The notes beneath the pieces were generated by a model, which saw nothing but the letters and a program-made list of their open reading frames with translations, was not told where the DNA came from and ran no database searches. This document shows positions 52,901 to 63,196 of a stretch of DNA of 64,000 nt, one piece after another. Origin of the DNA: Arsenophonus sp052171895 (GTDB lineage: Bacteria > Pseudomonadota > Gammaproteobacteria > Enterobacterales > Enterobacteriaceae); NCBI GenBank assembly GCA_052171895.1, contig JBQMRN010000004.1, forward strand, positions 124,001 to 188,000. The letters are read 5' to 3'. Made by a program: the position numbers and the translations under genes. The first letter of the stretch is position 1. The number at the start of each line of letters is the position of its first letter.

Positions 52901-53264
52901 GAGTAGTGCAGACAATGATATAATGCTTTTAATATATTGAGATTACTTTGTATGTAATGTCAGATGAGAAAACATGTGTAAAACTTCAGCAATTTTCTGA
53001 TTTAACTGTTCTTGTTTTATTTATTCAAAGGATCCTGAATTTATCGTAGCTCTTTTTATTTGGTTTTAAATTGTTAACAATTGATCACTAGATCATACCA
53101 GAGAACAAATATAATTAAGATAAATAGATAATAAAACCGACGCTTATCAACTAAAATTACGATAAAATAATGATAGATTAGTCATGTGTTCAGGCTTAGG
53201 TAGAAAAATGCAATTAGTTAACATTAAATTATTGTTCAATTTTTATAGGAATTAGATCTTTACT
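52901..53264. promoter_or_regulatory. mrp-metG divergent spacer
   Basis: About 360 bp with no gene. It should contain the metG promoter; TAGGA lies about 13 bases before the metG ATG as ribosome site. Part of the decayed mrp 5' end may extend into it. Confidence 0.4.
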
Positions 53265-54935
53265 ATGTCTCAAGTCGCAAAAAAACTTTTAGTAACCTGT
53301 GCGTTACCTTATGCTAACGGTTCAATACATCTTGGCCATATGTTAGAACATATTCAGGCTGATATTTGGGTTCGTTATCAGCGAATGCGCGGTAAACAGG
53401 TTTACTTTATTTGTGCTGATGATGCCCATGGGACATCAATTATGCTAAAAGCTCAGCAATTAGGTATAACTCCTGAGGAGATGATTAGTAAAGTAAATCA
53501 GGAACATCAACATGATCTTGCTGATTTTGCCACCAGTTATGATAATTATCATTCAACTCATAGTGTAGAAAATAAAATATTGTCTGAACAAATTTATTTA
53601 ACTCTAAAAAAGAGTGGCTATATCAAAAATAAAACGATCTCGCAACTTTATGATCCTAAACAGGGTATGTTTCTAGCAGATCGCTTTGTTAAAGGGAGTT
53701 GCCCAAAATGCAAAACCGCTGATCAATATGGTGATAATTGTGAGGTCTGTAGCACAACTTATAACCCAACAGAACTTATCAATCCTCATTCAGTGATTTC
53801 TGGTGCAATACCTGAAATGCGTGAAACAGAGCATTTTTTCTTTGATTTACCAGCATTTAATCATATGCTGCAAACTTGGATACGCTCAGGGACTTTACAA
53901 CCACAAATAGCGAATAAAATGCAAGAATGGTTTGAGGTAGGTTTACAGCAATGGGATATTACTCGTGATGCCCCTTACTTTGGTTTTGAAATCCCTAATG
54001 AGCATGGCAAATATTTTTACGTCTGGTTAGATGCATCAATTGGTTATATGGGAACATTCAAAAATCTATGTGATAAAAAGCCTAATATTGATTTTGATAG
54101 TTATTGGCACAAAGATTCTACTGCTGATCTTTACCACTTTATCGGCAAAGACATTGTCTACTTCCATAGTCTATTTTGGCCAGCAATATTAGAAGGTAGT
54201 GGTTATCGTAAGCCTACTAATATCTTTGTTCATGGTTATATAACTGTTAATGGTGCAAAAATGTCTAAATCACGGGGTACTTTTATTACCGCTCGAGCCT
54301 ATTTAGATCAGATGGATGCTGATTGTTTACGTTACTATTATGCCGCCAAGCTTTCTTCTCGCATTAATGATATTGATCTTAACTTAAAAGACTTTGTCCA
54401 ACGAGTAAATAGTGACATTGTTAATAAAGTCGTCAACCTTGCGGCTCGCAATGTCGGATTCATCAATAAACGCTTTCATGGTAAATTATCATCTCGCCTT
54501 GCAGCTCCTGAGCTTTACAAGCAATTTATTGCCGCAGATGATAAAATTGGTCAACAATTTTGTCATCGTGAATACAATAAGGCGATTTATGAAATTATGT
54601 TACTTGCCAATCTGGCCAATCGTTATATAGATGAGCAAGCACCCTGGGTAGTTGCTAAGCAGGAAGGCCACGAACAAGATTTACATGATATCTGTTCTAT
54701 GGGTATCAATTTATTTCGCGTGCTAATGACTTATTTAAAACCTATATTACCGGGGCTTACGAGCCGGGCAGAAACTTTTTTAAATATTTCACTTAACTGG
54801 GATGATATTAGCAACCCCTTATTAAATCATGAAATTATATCATTTAAAACCTTATTTCAGCGAGTTAAAATGGAAAATATAACTGCTATGTTAGCGGCAT
54901 CTAGCGAGAATATAACAACTCGGGACATACGATGA
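53265..54935 (+). CDS. metG: Methionine-tRNA ligase, truncated to catalytic and anticodon-binding core
   Basis: Charges initiator and elongator tRNA-Met. It shows the HIGH-type motif HLGH at residues 22-25, one zinc knuckle C-x2-C-x9-C-x2-C at 146, 149, 159 and 162, KMSKS at 332-336 and the helical anticodon-binding domain to about 540. It ends at residue 556, whereas E. coli MetG has 677. The missing portion is the C-terminal EMAP/Trbp111-like tRNA-binding and dimerisation domain, which survives only as decayed sequence just downstream. In E. coli a fragment of about 547 residues is known to be an active monomer, so this protein is probably functional. Divergent from dead mrp. Confidence 0.95.
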   Translation: MSQVAKKLLVTCALPYANGSIHLGHMLEHIQADIWVRYQRMRGKQVYFICADDAHGTSIMLKAQQLGITPEEMISKVNQEHQHDLADFATSYDNYHSTHSVENKILSEQIYLTLKKSGYIKNKTISQLYDPKQGMFLADRFVKGSCPKCKTADQYGDNCEVCSTTYNPTELINPHSVISGAIPEMRETEHFFFDLPAFNHMLQTWIRSGTLQPQIANKMQEWFEVGLQQWDITRDAPYFGFEIPNEHGKYFYVWLDASIGYMGTFKNLCDKKPNIDFDSYWHKDSTADLYHFIGKDIVYFHSLFWPAILEGSGYRKPTNIFVHGYITVNGAKMSKSRGTFITARAYLDQMDADCLRYYYAAKLSSRINDIDLNLKDFVQRVNSDIVNKVVNLAARNVGFINKRFHGKLSSRLAAPELYKQFIAADDKIGQQFCHREYNKAIYEIMLLANLANRYIDEQAPWVVAKQEGHEQDLHDICSMGINLFRVLMTYLKPILPGLTSRAETFLNISLNWDDISNPLLNHEIISFKTLFQRVKMENITAMLAASSENITTRDIR

Positions 54936-55285
54936 TTAAAACAACAAAACTTAAAAAGTTTTATCTAAAAAGTAGACTCACTCTCACTAGTTGGTCTAAT
55001 TAAGTAAGATGATTTAGTCGAAGCGCTTGTGGTCATATTCCACCGATAAGTTGCTAAAACTACAATTAGATTTAGGTGTGATAGCAGCTGAAAAGATTTT
55101 TCGATATTTGCACGGATATCGCATATCCATATCCAAAAGATATGAAGGCTGATGATTACCGATCATCGGTTGCTAATTTAGCGACAAAAAATGCGTTTTG
55201 AGATATCCAAAGGATATGCTATTACCCGGTTGTGTCTCCTTGGTAACTAAAGATGTTTTTCTATTAAGTCTACATACTAGCGTAG
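54936..55285 (+). pseudogene. Decayed C-terminal tRNA-binding domain of metG
   Basis: Directly after the metG TGA, out-of-frame sequence aligns in order with the lost MetG domain. It reads DDLVEAL near 55000, DKLLKLQLDLG near 55040-55075, GYRISISKRYEG-like residues near 55110-55150 (family GIRxAYPxPxxLxG), VANLATKNAF near 55170-55200 and KDVFLLS-like residues near 55245-55270. Stops and frameshifts are dense. This shows that the truncation is recent and secondary, not the short MetG form found in some lineages. Confidence 0.8.
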
Positions 55286-55764
55286 AGGCAAACTTTTGCT
55301 ATATATCTAAAATAGATTAACAATAAAAACACTAAATAAAAATGGCGATAATAGTATTTTTAGCATTTTTAATTTAACTGAACAGATTAGTCTAGTACAT
55401 TAAAGCTGGCTAATTGTATTATCAATATATTTTCTTATTAGAGAAATGGCTGATATTTATGTTGTTTTGCAAAAATATGCTTTATATTAGTTGAAAAAAT
55501 TACGCGCTTTTTACTTATTTTATCTTTGCCTAATAATAGATAAAACCTAATGTAAACTTTACTGCTTTTTTCTTTACTATGTAGAAATATCAGCATATTG
55601 GTCTTGTTTTACTTGTTAAATATCCAGATCATACCTGTATCACTAGATACAACAAGACTAACATTTACTCCTAAAAATATAACATTATTATTTATTTTGA
55701 TAGGAGTATGCCATAATGAATTATTATAACAAGCTTAGGTCTTACATCCAAAAAGATAATATAG
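55286..55764. other. Gene-free region downstream of metG
   Basis: About 480 bp, AT-rich, no recognisable coding sequence on either strand, no RNA gene and no strong hairpin. Confidence 0.4.
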
Positions 55765-55908
55765 GTTTTTTAAAATAATTTAGATTTAACTTTAAAGTAA
55801 TCTTTGACTGCAAAGGGGTTTTACTACCCAATATTGATTGGAGTAATTTTGATTCTAGAGGCAAACATGTCGATGCAGAGTGATCTTAAGCTCTTGACCA
55901 GAATTGAG
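55765..55908 (-). mobile_element. IS481 3'-end fragment (copy g)
   Basis: Minus-strand match to the final 140 bp of IS481 (complement of ATTACTCCAATCAATATTGG and flanking sequence). It ends where IS256 fragment 9 begins. Confidence 0.6.
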
Positions 55909-56080
55909 GGTTATTAGCAAATCCACTATATAATGCTCAGACTATACCTTCCAGTCTGTAAGGTCATGAATCTGTTATTCATCTTTAAATTGGACGTTGT
56001 TTACCAGCAGGTAAATATTCCTTTATCCGCCAGTTCTAGCTTTTCTAAGAAAACAGAGACTAACTTAAACAGCATTCCGC
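55909..56080 (-). mobile_element. IS256 3'-end fragment (copy 9)
   Basis: Begins GGGTTATTAGCAAATCC and continues through sequence shared by all IS256 right ends here (AAATTGGACGTTGTTTACCA). About 170 bp; the rest is gone. Confidence 0.65.
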
Positions 56081-56564
56081 TAATTCATCTTGATGTTCTA
56101 AAATAGAGTAATTAAATATCAACTAATAAATTATGAACAGCAAGAAAATTTCTACTACGTTAGATTCCAATATGCCTGTTTTTCATCAATGACATATTAA
56201 TAAATTATAAAATTAGCAAGCTTAAAACTGAAATAGGATGTTTTTAGTACGATCATTAATATCGTTACGGGTGATAGGAGTAAATTAATTTTCGATAATT
56301 TAACTAATTTAGTTGTGTTCATTATTTACTCTCCCATAATATCAAATAATGTATTAATACTTTATCTAAAAAGTAACTTATTATTGATCAATGTTTTATC
56401 ATTTGATCCTATTAAATTGATAGGTTATATTGATTTAAGTGTTGTTTAATTACTTGTTAAGATATAACATGGTGATAAAATAGGAATGTAAGAAATGTTA
56501 CTAACAAGTTATACTATGAATGTATGTAGGCTTAAATTACTCCCTGTAAGGAGATAAAAATAAC
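56081..56564. other. Gene-free region upstream-side of rhtA 3' end
   Basis: About 480 bp of AT-rich DNA after the IS256 scrap. I see no coding remnant I can name and no clear terminator for rhtA. Confidence 0.35.
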
Positions 56565-57452
56565 TTAATTGATTTCGAGCGATTTGCTTGTTGTTTTCAT
56601 GCTAGATATTGAACTAATTGATGCACCAATAATGCAAAATAGCGCCAACCACTGAGTTAATGTTAAGTCTTCATTAAGAAATATCATGCCCATAAATGCC
56701 GCTATTGCCGGATCTAGACTCATTAAGGTACCAAATGTTTTTGCCGGCATACGTGTTAGGGCAAACATTTCAAGCGTGTAAGGGAAAGCAGTTGATAAAA
56801 TAGCCACAGCAACTGCAATGGGTAGATTTGAGAAATTGAATAGTGGTTCAATCCCAACGGTGAGAATACCAACCGGAAAAAAAATCAATGTTGATATAAA
56901 TAAACCTAAAGCCACTGTTGCTGTACCATAACCAGCCCCAGCCCGCTGACCAAAGATGATATACATTCCCCAGCAAATACCAGCAGCTAAAGCATAAATA
57001 ATACCGATTGCATCTAAGCTATTAATACTATTTTTAATAGGTAGAAGAAAGGCTAAGCCAACAAGAACCATTAATATCCAAAGAAAATCAATCGCGCGGC
57101 GAGATGAGAACATTGCTACAGCTAAAGGCCCGGTGAATTCTAATGCAACAGCAATCCCTAATGGGATCCTTTCTAGTGATAGATAAAACAGCGAATTCAT
57201 TGAGCCTAATGAGATACCATATATAAGTAAATGTTTTAATGAATGGCAGCGTAATTTTTTTCGCCAAGGCTTAAAAATTATAAAAAGAATAATCGTTGCC
57301 AAAAATAGTCTTAAAGCCGTTACGCCAAGTGCACCGATAGTCGGAAATAGACTTTTTGCTAATGAAGCACCACTTTGTATTGATATCATTGCAAAGAGCA
57401 ATAACAATATTGACAACAGCGTTTTACGTTTTTTATTTAAGATAAATAACAT
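56565..57452 (-). CDS. rhtA: Threonine/homoserine exporter RhtA (EamA family)
   Basis: Inner-membrane drug/metabolite transporter with ten predicted helices in two EamA repeats. The 295 residues equal the E. coli length. Closely conserved stretches: IQSGASLAKSLFPTIGALG near the start, RIPLGIAVALEFTGPLAVAM, ICWGMYIIFGQRAGAGYG, AILSTAFPYTLEMFALTRMP and KTFGTLMSLDPAIAAFMGMI. A GAGG ribosome site lies 10 bases before the ATG. In E. coli it exports threonine and homoserine; in a symbiont it could also release amino acids to the host, which is speculation. Intact. Confidence 0.92.
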   Translation of the reverse strand: MLFILNKKRKTLLSILLLLFAMISIQSGASLAKSLFPTIGALGVTALRLFLATIILFIIFKPWRKKLRCHSLKHLLIYGISLGSMNSLFYLSLERIPLGIAVALEFTGPLAVAMFSSRRAIDFLWILMVLVGLAFLLPIKNSINSLDAIGIIYALAAGICWGMYIIFGQRAGAGYGTATVALGLFISTLIFFPVGILTVGIEPLFNFSNLPIAVAVAILSTAFPYTLEMFALTRMPAKTFGTLMSLDPAIAAFMGMIFLNEDLTLTQWLALFCIIGASISSISSMKTTSKSLEIN

Positions 57453-57728
57453 CTTGATGTAACCTCAAAAAATATAGAACTAATATAAATATTAGGAAAT
57501 TAAATAATAACTCAGTAACAGCAAGAGTTATTTAATGATATTAAATAATTATTATATAAAAATAATTAAACAAATATTCGTTTCAATACCGATTGAAAAT
57601 AGGATATTCACTATAATAGATCTATTTCTTAAAAAAGAAATAACATGAAAAATATTTCATTCGTTTGTTAGAGTTGATTAATCCCTTTACTAGGGTTGGC
57701 ACTAAAAACTTAAGTTAAGGAGAATAAT

Positions 57729-58310
57729 CTGAAAAAGATAAATAGCGTAGCAGTTTATTGCGGATCAAGTGTAGGAGCCAGTGGTATTTATCAACAACAG
57801 GCTATCGCATTGGCATCTGAGCTTGTTAACAGAAAAATAACACTGGTTTATGGTGGTGGGCGTGTTGGTATTATGGGTGTTTTAGCTAATTCAGTATTGG
57901 CGCAAGGTGGTCGAGTGGTTGGTGTAATGCCTAATTTATTAGTCGAACGTGAAATTTATCATACTGACCTGACTGAAATCCATATTGTTGATACAATGCA
58001 TCAACGTAAGCAGAAAATGATTAATTTTTCTGATGGATTTATTGCGTTACCAGGAGGATTTGGTACCCTAGAAGAATTTAGTGAAGTTTTCACTTGGGGT
58101 CAAATTGGTTTACATATGAAACCATGCGGCTTATTAAATATTAATAATTATTGGGCACCGCTAGTAGCTATGATAGAAAAAATGATTGATGAAAAGTTTT
58201 TACAAGAAAAATATCGACATATGGCGATTGTTGTTGATAATCCAACTATTTTACTTGATCGGTTTTTACACTATACAGCACCTTCAGTAAAAACTTATGA
58301 TGATCTATAG
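57729..58310 (+). CDS. LOG-family nucleotide 5'-monophosphate phosphoribohydrolase, CTG start
   Basis: Rossmann-fold TIGR00730/LOG protein expected to split the N-glycosidic bond of (purine) nucleoside monophosphates. From CTG at 57729 the protein is 193 residues and begins KKINSVAVYCGSSVGAS after the first residue, the usual LOG N-terminus. TAAGGAGA lies 6 bases upstream, ideal spacing. The next in-frame ATG, at 57810, would drop the first 27 residues, including the VYCGSS phosphate-binding strand. Motifs GGGRVGIMG and the catalytic PGGFGTLEE are intact. CTG is a very inefficient start in bacteria, so either the gene is weakly expressed or an ATG has been lost by mutation. Confidence 0.82.
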   Translation: MKKINSVAVYCGSSVGASGIYQQQAIALASELVNRKITLVYGGGRVGIMGVLANSVLAQGGRVVGVMPNLLVEREIYHTDLTEIHIVDTMHQRKQKMINFSDGFIALPGGFGTLEEFSEVFTWGQIGLHMKPCGLLNINNYWAPLVAMIEKMIDEKFLQEKYRHMAIVVDNPTILLDRFLHYTAPSVKTYDDL

Positions 58311-58510
58311 CTGTGTTAAGTTTTCATCATTTGGTTTGCATTAAAAAAATAGATGATTAAAAAAGTGATATATTTGTCTTACAGTTATAGATATTAGCAG
58401 TATTTTTGGTTATATGATCGACTTCAGAATTAGGATCCGGCATAAAATTGATCGTTCAAAACTCTGTTGACATAGCATTAAAAAATAGCAATTTATCTCC
58501 TGATAAATTT
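58311..58510. other. Spacer between LOG gene and IS1595 fragment
   Basis: Two hundred bases, AT-rich, without recognisable gene or hairpin. Confidence 0.35.
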
Positions 58511-59167
58511 TAGGCTATGCTGGCAAAGGTTGTTCTTTGCTCGAAGAACAATTTATATAGCTACGTCTGTATTTTAATTCTTGTGTTTTCAAAAAATTTT
58601 CTCCAGGCCTGATAATTCAGATAAATAAAACGATCCTACACCATGGGGAACCTAAGCAATCATTTTAATTGCCTGATATAACTGTTCACAGTTTGAATTT
58701 GAAATTTCTTATGAATAATTCTATAATTATTCAACCTTATTAGGCAATGGTGACTAATTTCATGGTCGCAGGCAAAGATTTCGTACTATTTAACTCCATT
58801 CGAGCAAATGATGGACTCTTTATTGATGATCGATTCAAGAAAACAGCTAACACACTCTGCATAAAACCTCTTCAAGAATTTCATTGCTCAGTTGTGACCC
58901 TATCGATTTTTGGCGATTAAGATCGCGATTCGTTCTTTCCTTTTATCTCCTCCTCTTCCCGCGTTTTCTAGCTTTCCTATATGGAAATATAACGCTTCCT
59001 TTTAAAGGATTTATGAAAAATGTTTCGTTGACTTCAACAATAGCACTTAGTGATTTATATTAGCTGTCTGTCGCCGCTGAAGTAAGGAAGAAGTGATGCA
59101 TCTAAACATTGTTTTTAAATCATTGCCTATTATTTCGCTGATTCCTGTAGAGTCAAGCTACTCAAGA
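58511..59167 (-). mobile_element. IS1595-family 3' fragment (copy D)
   Basis: Minus-strand IS1595 from the terminal repeat TAGGCTATGCTGGC at 58511 to the part coding LTLQESAK near 59150, where IS256 copy 7 cuts it. The 5' third (zinc ribbon and left end) is missing. Frameshifted. Confidence 0.75.
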
Positions 59168-60604
59168 GAGTTATGCTTATTTCTGGTGTATGATGGGATT
59201 TAGGAAATTGTATGCCATATCCTAATGATTAATTTTGTGGATGATTTCAACAAGAGAGAGATGATATGCCATGAAAAGTCTAGCTTTATAGGTATTCGCA
59301 AAACCAGATATTAGCTGTGATCCCTTGCATGAACTCATCCGTAATGCTGTGAGGGGCAGCTGATAACCATCGTTGTTGAGGTTGACATCGAAGGCATCCT
59401 ACAACAATATGCTGAACGCCGTCTTTGTCGATGAGCGTTATTTGCCACCCCCTCCTCCCTCTCGCCCCCGTCCGTGATGATTATTTTCAACAGAGAACTA
59501 TATAGACTGCTATTAGCAATGTTGATATTGATATTAAAGTGCCTAATGGTCATGGAGTGGGTCCGCGCAGCAGTAACGAAATATACTTCAACAACTGGTT
59601 ACTACCGCTTTATCTGAAGCATGCAAAAAGCGTTAAAGAGTTGCTATCATGGCTTATAACCTGCGAGGCATATCCACCGTTGATTTTCACGAATCTCTGG
59701 TGGCACACTTCAAAGCACATGGACTCCCTGAGGTAGCATCAGCAGACTGAAATAGGAATCTCTTGAAGAGCACATACAATGCTGCCTGTGTAATTTAAGC
59801 GATACCATCTAGGTTTATTTTTGGTTGATGGCATCAATACTCCATGTCAGGCAAGATAATCAGCTTTGCTTGCTGGGTAATTATCGACGTCACTAAGCAT
59901 AGTCATAAGGAGCTCGTTGCGGTTGAAGATGCTTATCGAGAGTCAGAAGCGAACTTGGCCGAACTTATCAATGCCTTGCAAATACGTGTGGCTTAAGCGT
60001 AGCTCCCAGACTTGCAAGGGGTTGATGTCCCCTTGATTTTTGGAATTTAATGGCAAAGATATTCCCAGATACGCAGCAGTAACGCTTTTGCTCTTGGGTA
60101 TACAAAACAGCTAATGTGCTACCTTCACTCCACAAAGGCATGCAAGCCAAAGTTAAGACTGAGCTGATTGGGTGGATTGGCTACCAAAGAGCCGTGATGT
60201 CGCTAATAAACCCCTTGATATTTTATTGGCAAGATTTTTAGCGAAGTATACTGCAGCGATGAAGAAGCTGGAGAAAGATCGAGAAAGAACTATTGGCATT
60301 CTAGAACTTCCTGTCAGGGGGCGCGGTGGCACTTGGCATCAATAAGAACGAGGAATACGATTAAATCAGCTTTTATGACATGAGGCTACGAAGCTGATAC
60401 AAAAAGAAGTGTGCTTTGAAAAAACAACTATTTCAATGGTATTTAAGTTGCTCTCGTCTGATCAGAAAAGCTAGAACAAGCGCTAAGTGGATTTGATGTG
60501 CTTGAGCCTAGTGGTAAACAACGTCTAATTTAAGGATTGAGAACATATTCACGAAGCATCAGAGCATATCCTTAATCATCGTACACCATATTTGCTAATA
60601 ACTC
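59168..60604 (+). mobile_element. IS256-family element, full-length defective copy 7
   Basis: About 1437 bp with clean ends: GAGTTATGCTTATTTCTGG at 59168 and ATATTTGCTAATAACTC at 60604, an imperfect terminal repeat of about 25 bp. Transposase blocks in plus orientation: YFNNWLLPLYLKHAKSVKEL near 59590-59640, HKTANV-like near 60100, KYTAAMKKLEKDRE-like near 60245. Stops are many. It sits in an IS1595 copy on its left and abuts IS256 copy 8 head-on at its right. Confidence 0.82.
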
Positions 60605-60605
60605 T

Positions 60606-61499
60606 ATATCTATCTTGCCATTGAATTCCAAAAATCAAGGGGGCATCAACCCCTTGCAAGTCTGGGAGCTACGCTTAAGCCACCTGTATTTGCAGGGCAT
60701 TGATAAGTTCGGCCAAGTTCACTTTTGACTCTCGATAAGAATCTTCAACCGCAACGAGCTCCTTAGGACCATGCTTAGTGACGCCGATAAATGAGCAGCA
60801 GGAAAAAGCGATCATCTTGCCTGACAGGGAGTATATATGCCATCAACCCAAAAATAAGCCTAGAGCGTATAGCTTAAATCACACAGGCAGCATTGTATGT
60901 GCTATTTCAAGACATTGCTATTTCAATCTGCTGATGCTACTGCTGGGAGAGAAATCATGTGCTTTTTACCGAGAAAAAAAAGCGCCACAGAGGTTTGTGA
61001 AAATCAACGGTGGATATGCCTCGCAGGTTATAAGCCATGGTAGCAACTCTTTAACACTTTTTGCATGCTTCAGATAAGGCGGTAGTAACCAGCTGTTGAA
61101 GTATATTTCGTTGCCGCTGCGATCCACTCCCCTTCACTGACATTAGCTACTTTAATTTCAACATCCCAGATACTAATCTGTATAGTTCGCTGTGGCAAAT
61201 AACCCTCACGGACAACACGGGTATGCTCGTTAACAAAAAAGGCGGAGCATTCAGGATATTGTTGCAGCATGTCTTCGAGCTCTTAGCCTCAACGGCTGTG
61301 CCTATCTCAGCTGCTTCGGAGCATTATACTGATGAATTCATGCAAGGCTCTCATAACTAATATCTTGTTTCGCGTCTACCTTGTGGTAGACTTTTTTATA
61401 GTATAGCATCTCTCTGTTCTTGAAATCATCTACGAAATCAATCGGCAGGATACAGAGCATCATCTCCGAAACCCAATACACCAGAAATGAATATAACTC
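60606..61499 (-). mobile_element. IS256-family element, 3'-truncated copy 8
   Basis: Minus-strand 5' half of IS256, ending ACCAGAAATGAATATAACTC at 61499. It starts in the middle of the transposase gene, immediately beside copy 7 in the opposite orientation, so the pair forms a long imperfect inverted repeat. Confidence 0.75.
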
Positions 61500-61734
61500 A
61501 ATGAGTAGATTATTATCCATAAAAAACATAATGTTATTATTGATATAATTTAAAATGTATAAAAAACAGAATAGATTATGTTTTTTAATAAAAATTTTTA
61601 TTAGATAAAAAGTTCGTTAAAAAACTTGATTTAAGCCTTTTAATTAATAAAATATCATATAATTTCTAATTATTTTATCATGCTTTTATAGTTGTTTAGA
61701 ATTGCGTTTAAGTGCTAATAAGAAGACCAGTAAT
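61500..61734. other. Spacer upstream of dead gltA
   Basis: About 235 bp, very AT-rich; presumably the former gltA promoter region. No gene seen. Confidence 0.35.
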
Positions 61735-63020
61735 GGCATGGAAAAGAAAAAAAAAGACTATAGAATTATTCAATAAAGATGTAGAAAAATTGAGCTTGAA
61801 GTACTAAAAAACCTACACTTGAAGTCAATGTAATTAATATCCGAGAATTAGGCTCTAAAGGTTATTTTACCTATGATCCTGGTTTTACCTAAATCAGGAT
61901 CATCCTGCTACTTGAAATTATCTATATAGAATAGATGGAAATAAAGGTATTCTTTTATACCACGGATATCCCCCCTTGATCAATTAGCTACTAATTTTAC
62001 TTATTTAAAAGTTTTTTATATACTCATTTACGGTAAAAAACATTCACAAAACGACTATGAGAATTTTAAAAAATTATTACCGAACATACAATGAGCCACG
62101 ATCAAATTACTCGGCTTTTGTAAGGTGTGTTTCCGTCGCGATTCTCATCCACTGGCAATTCTATGTGCTGTAACTACTCTGCATTGGTGCCTTTCTATCA
62201 CAATTCATTAGATGTTAATAATCTGCATCATTATAAAATAGCAGCTTTAGATTATTATCAAAAATTCCTAGTATTGCAGTAGTAATGTGTTATAAATATT
62301 TTATTGCTCAACATTTTATTTACCAGTAAAATGCTCTCTTATTCAACAAATTTCCTTTATATGATGTTTGCTACACCTTGTAAAAAATATCAGGTTAACC
62401 CAATCATTGACTGCCAATGGATTGATCATGAACAAAATAGCTCAACTTCAACAGTAAGTTGGGCTGGCTATTTTTGCCCTAATTCATTTTCTTGTATTGC
62501 TACTGGAATTGCCTCTCTTTGGAGCCAGGCTCGTATGGTGGTGGTGCCAATGAACTCTGTTTACGCATGCTAGAAGATATTTAAACTGTAAAAAATATTT
62601 TTAAATTTATTAAACGAGCAAAAAAAGATGATCTTTTCGGTTTGATAAGAGATTTTGGCATCATCTGGTTTATAAAAATTATGATCCTCGCGAAACAGAG
62701 TTATAAAACAGACATGCGACAAAGTACTTAAATAACTTAAATTAAATAATAAGTTATTATAACTATGGCAAATAGTTAGAACATATAGCCATCAACTACC
62801 ATTATTTGATTTAGAAATAACTTTTCCAAATGTGGATTTTTATCCTAGCATCATTTAAAAACCAATAGAGATCCAAATAAGCATGTTTATGTTTATTTTT
62901 GCTATTGCTCCTATAATTGGTTGGATTGCTCACTGGAATGAAATACATAATGAAGAATTAAAAATTATGCGTCCCAGTAGTCATAATTATATATCAGCTA
63001 TAAATAAAGAAATTTTATAG
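61735..63020 (+). pseudogene. gltA: Citrate synthase pseudogene
   Basis: Full-length type II citrate synthase (about 427 codons) traced across frames: KIELEVLK near 61785, IRELGSKGYFTYDPGFT near 61840-61890, GNKGILLYHGYPP-like near 61940, DQLA near 61980, HDQITRLL near 62100, RFCRDSHPLAILC-like near 62140, SYSTNFLYMMFATPCKKYQV near 62340, DHEQNSSTSTV near 62425, GANELCLRMLEDI-like near 62555, YKNYDPRETEL near 62670, VDFYPSI near 62845, GWIAHWNEIHNEELKIMRPS from 62920 and a stop at 63018-63020. More than ten frameshifts or stops. Loss of citrate synthase blocks entry into the TCA cycle and 2-oxoglutarate synthesis from acetyl-CoA. Confidence 0.93.
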
Positions 63021-63196
63021 AGACTTAACAAAAATAGTTAATTATATATTAACATAATAAACTGTATTTAAATACTTTATTTTGCATAAACAACAATTAT
63101 GTAGAATAGAAAATACAATTTAGTGATAACACACACCCACCTCTATTGTTTAATATTTTTTAGCTAGCTTGAGCTTTTTGTATTCATCTTATAAAA

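Noticed and set aside
54412..54630. Plus-strand 72-codon frame inside metG
   Set aside because: Out-of-frame shadow of the intact metG core.
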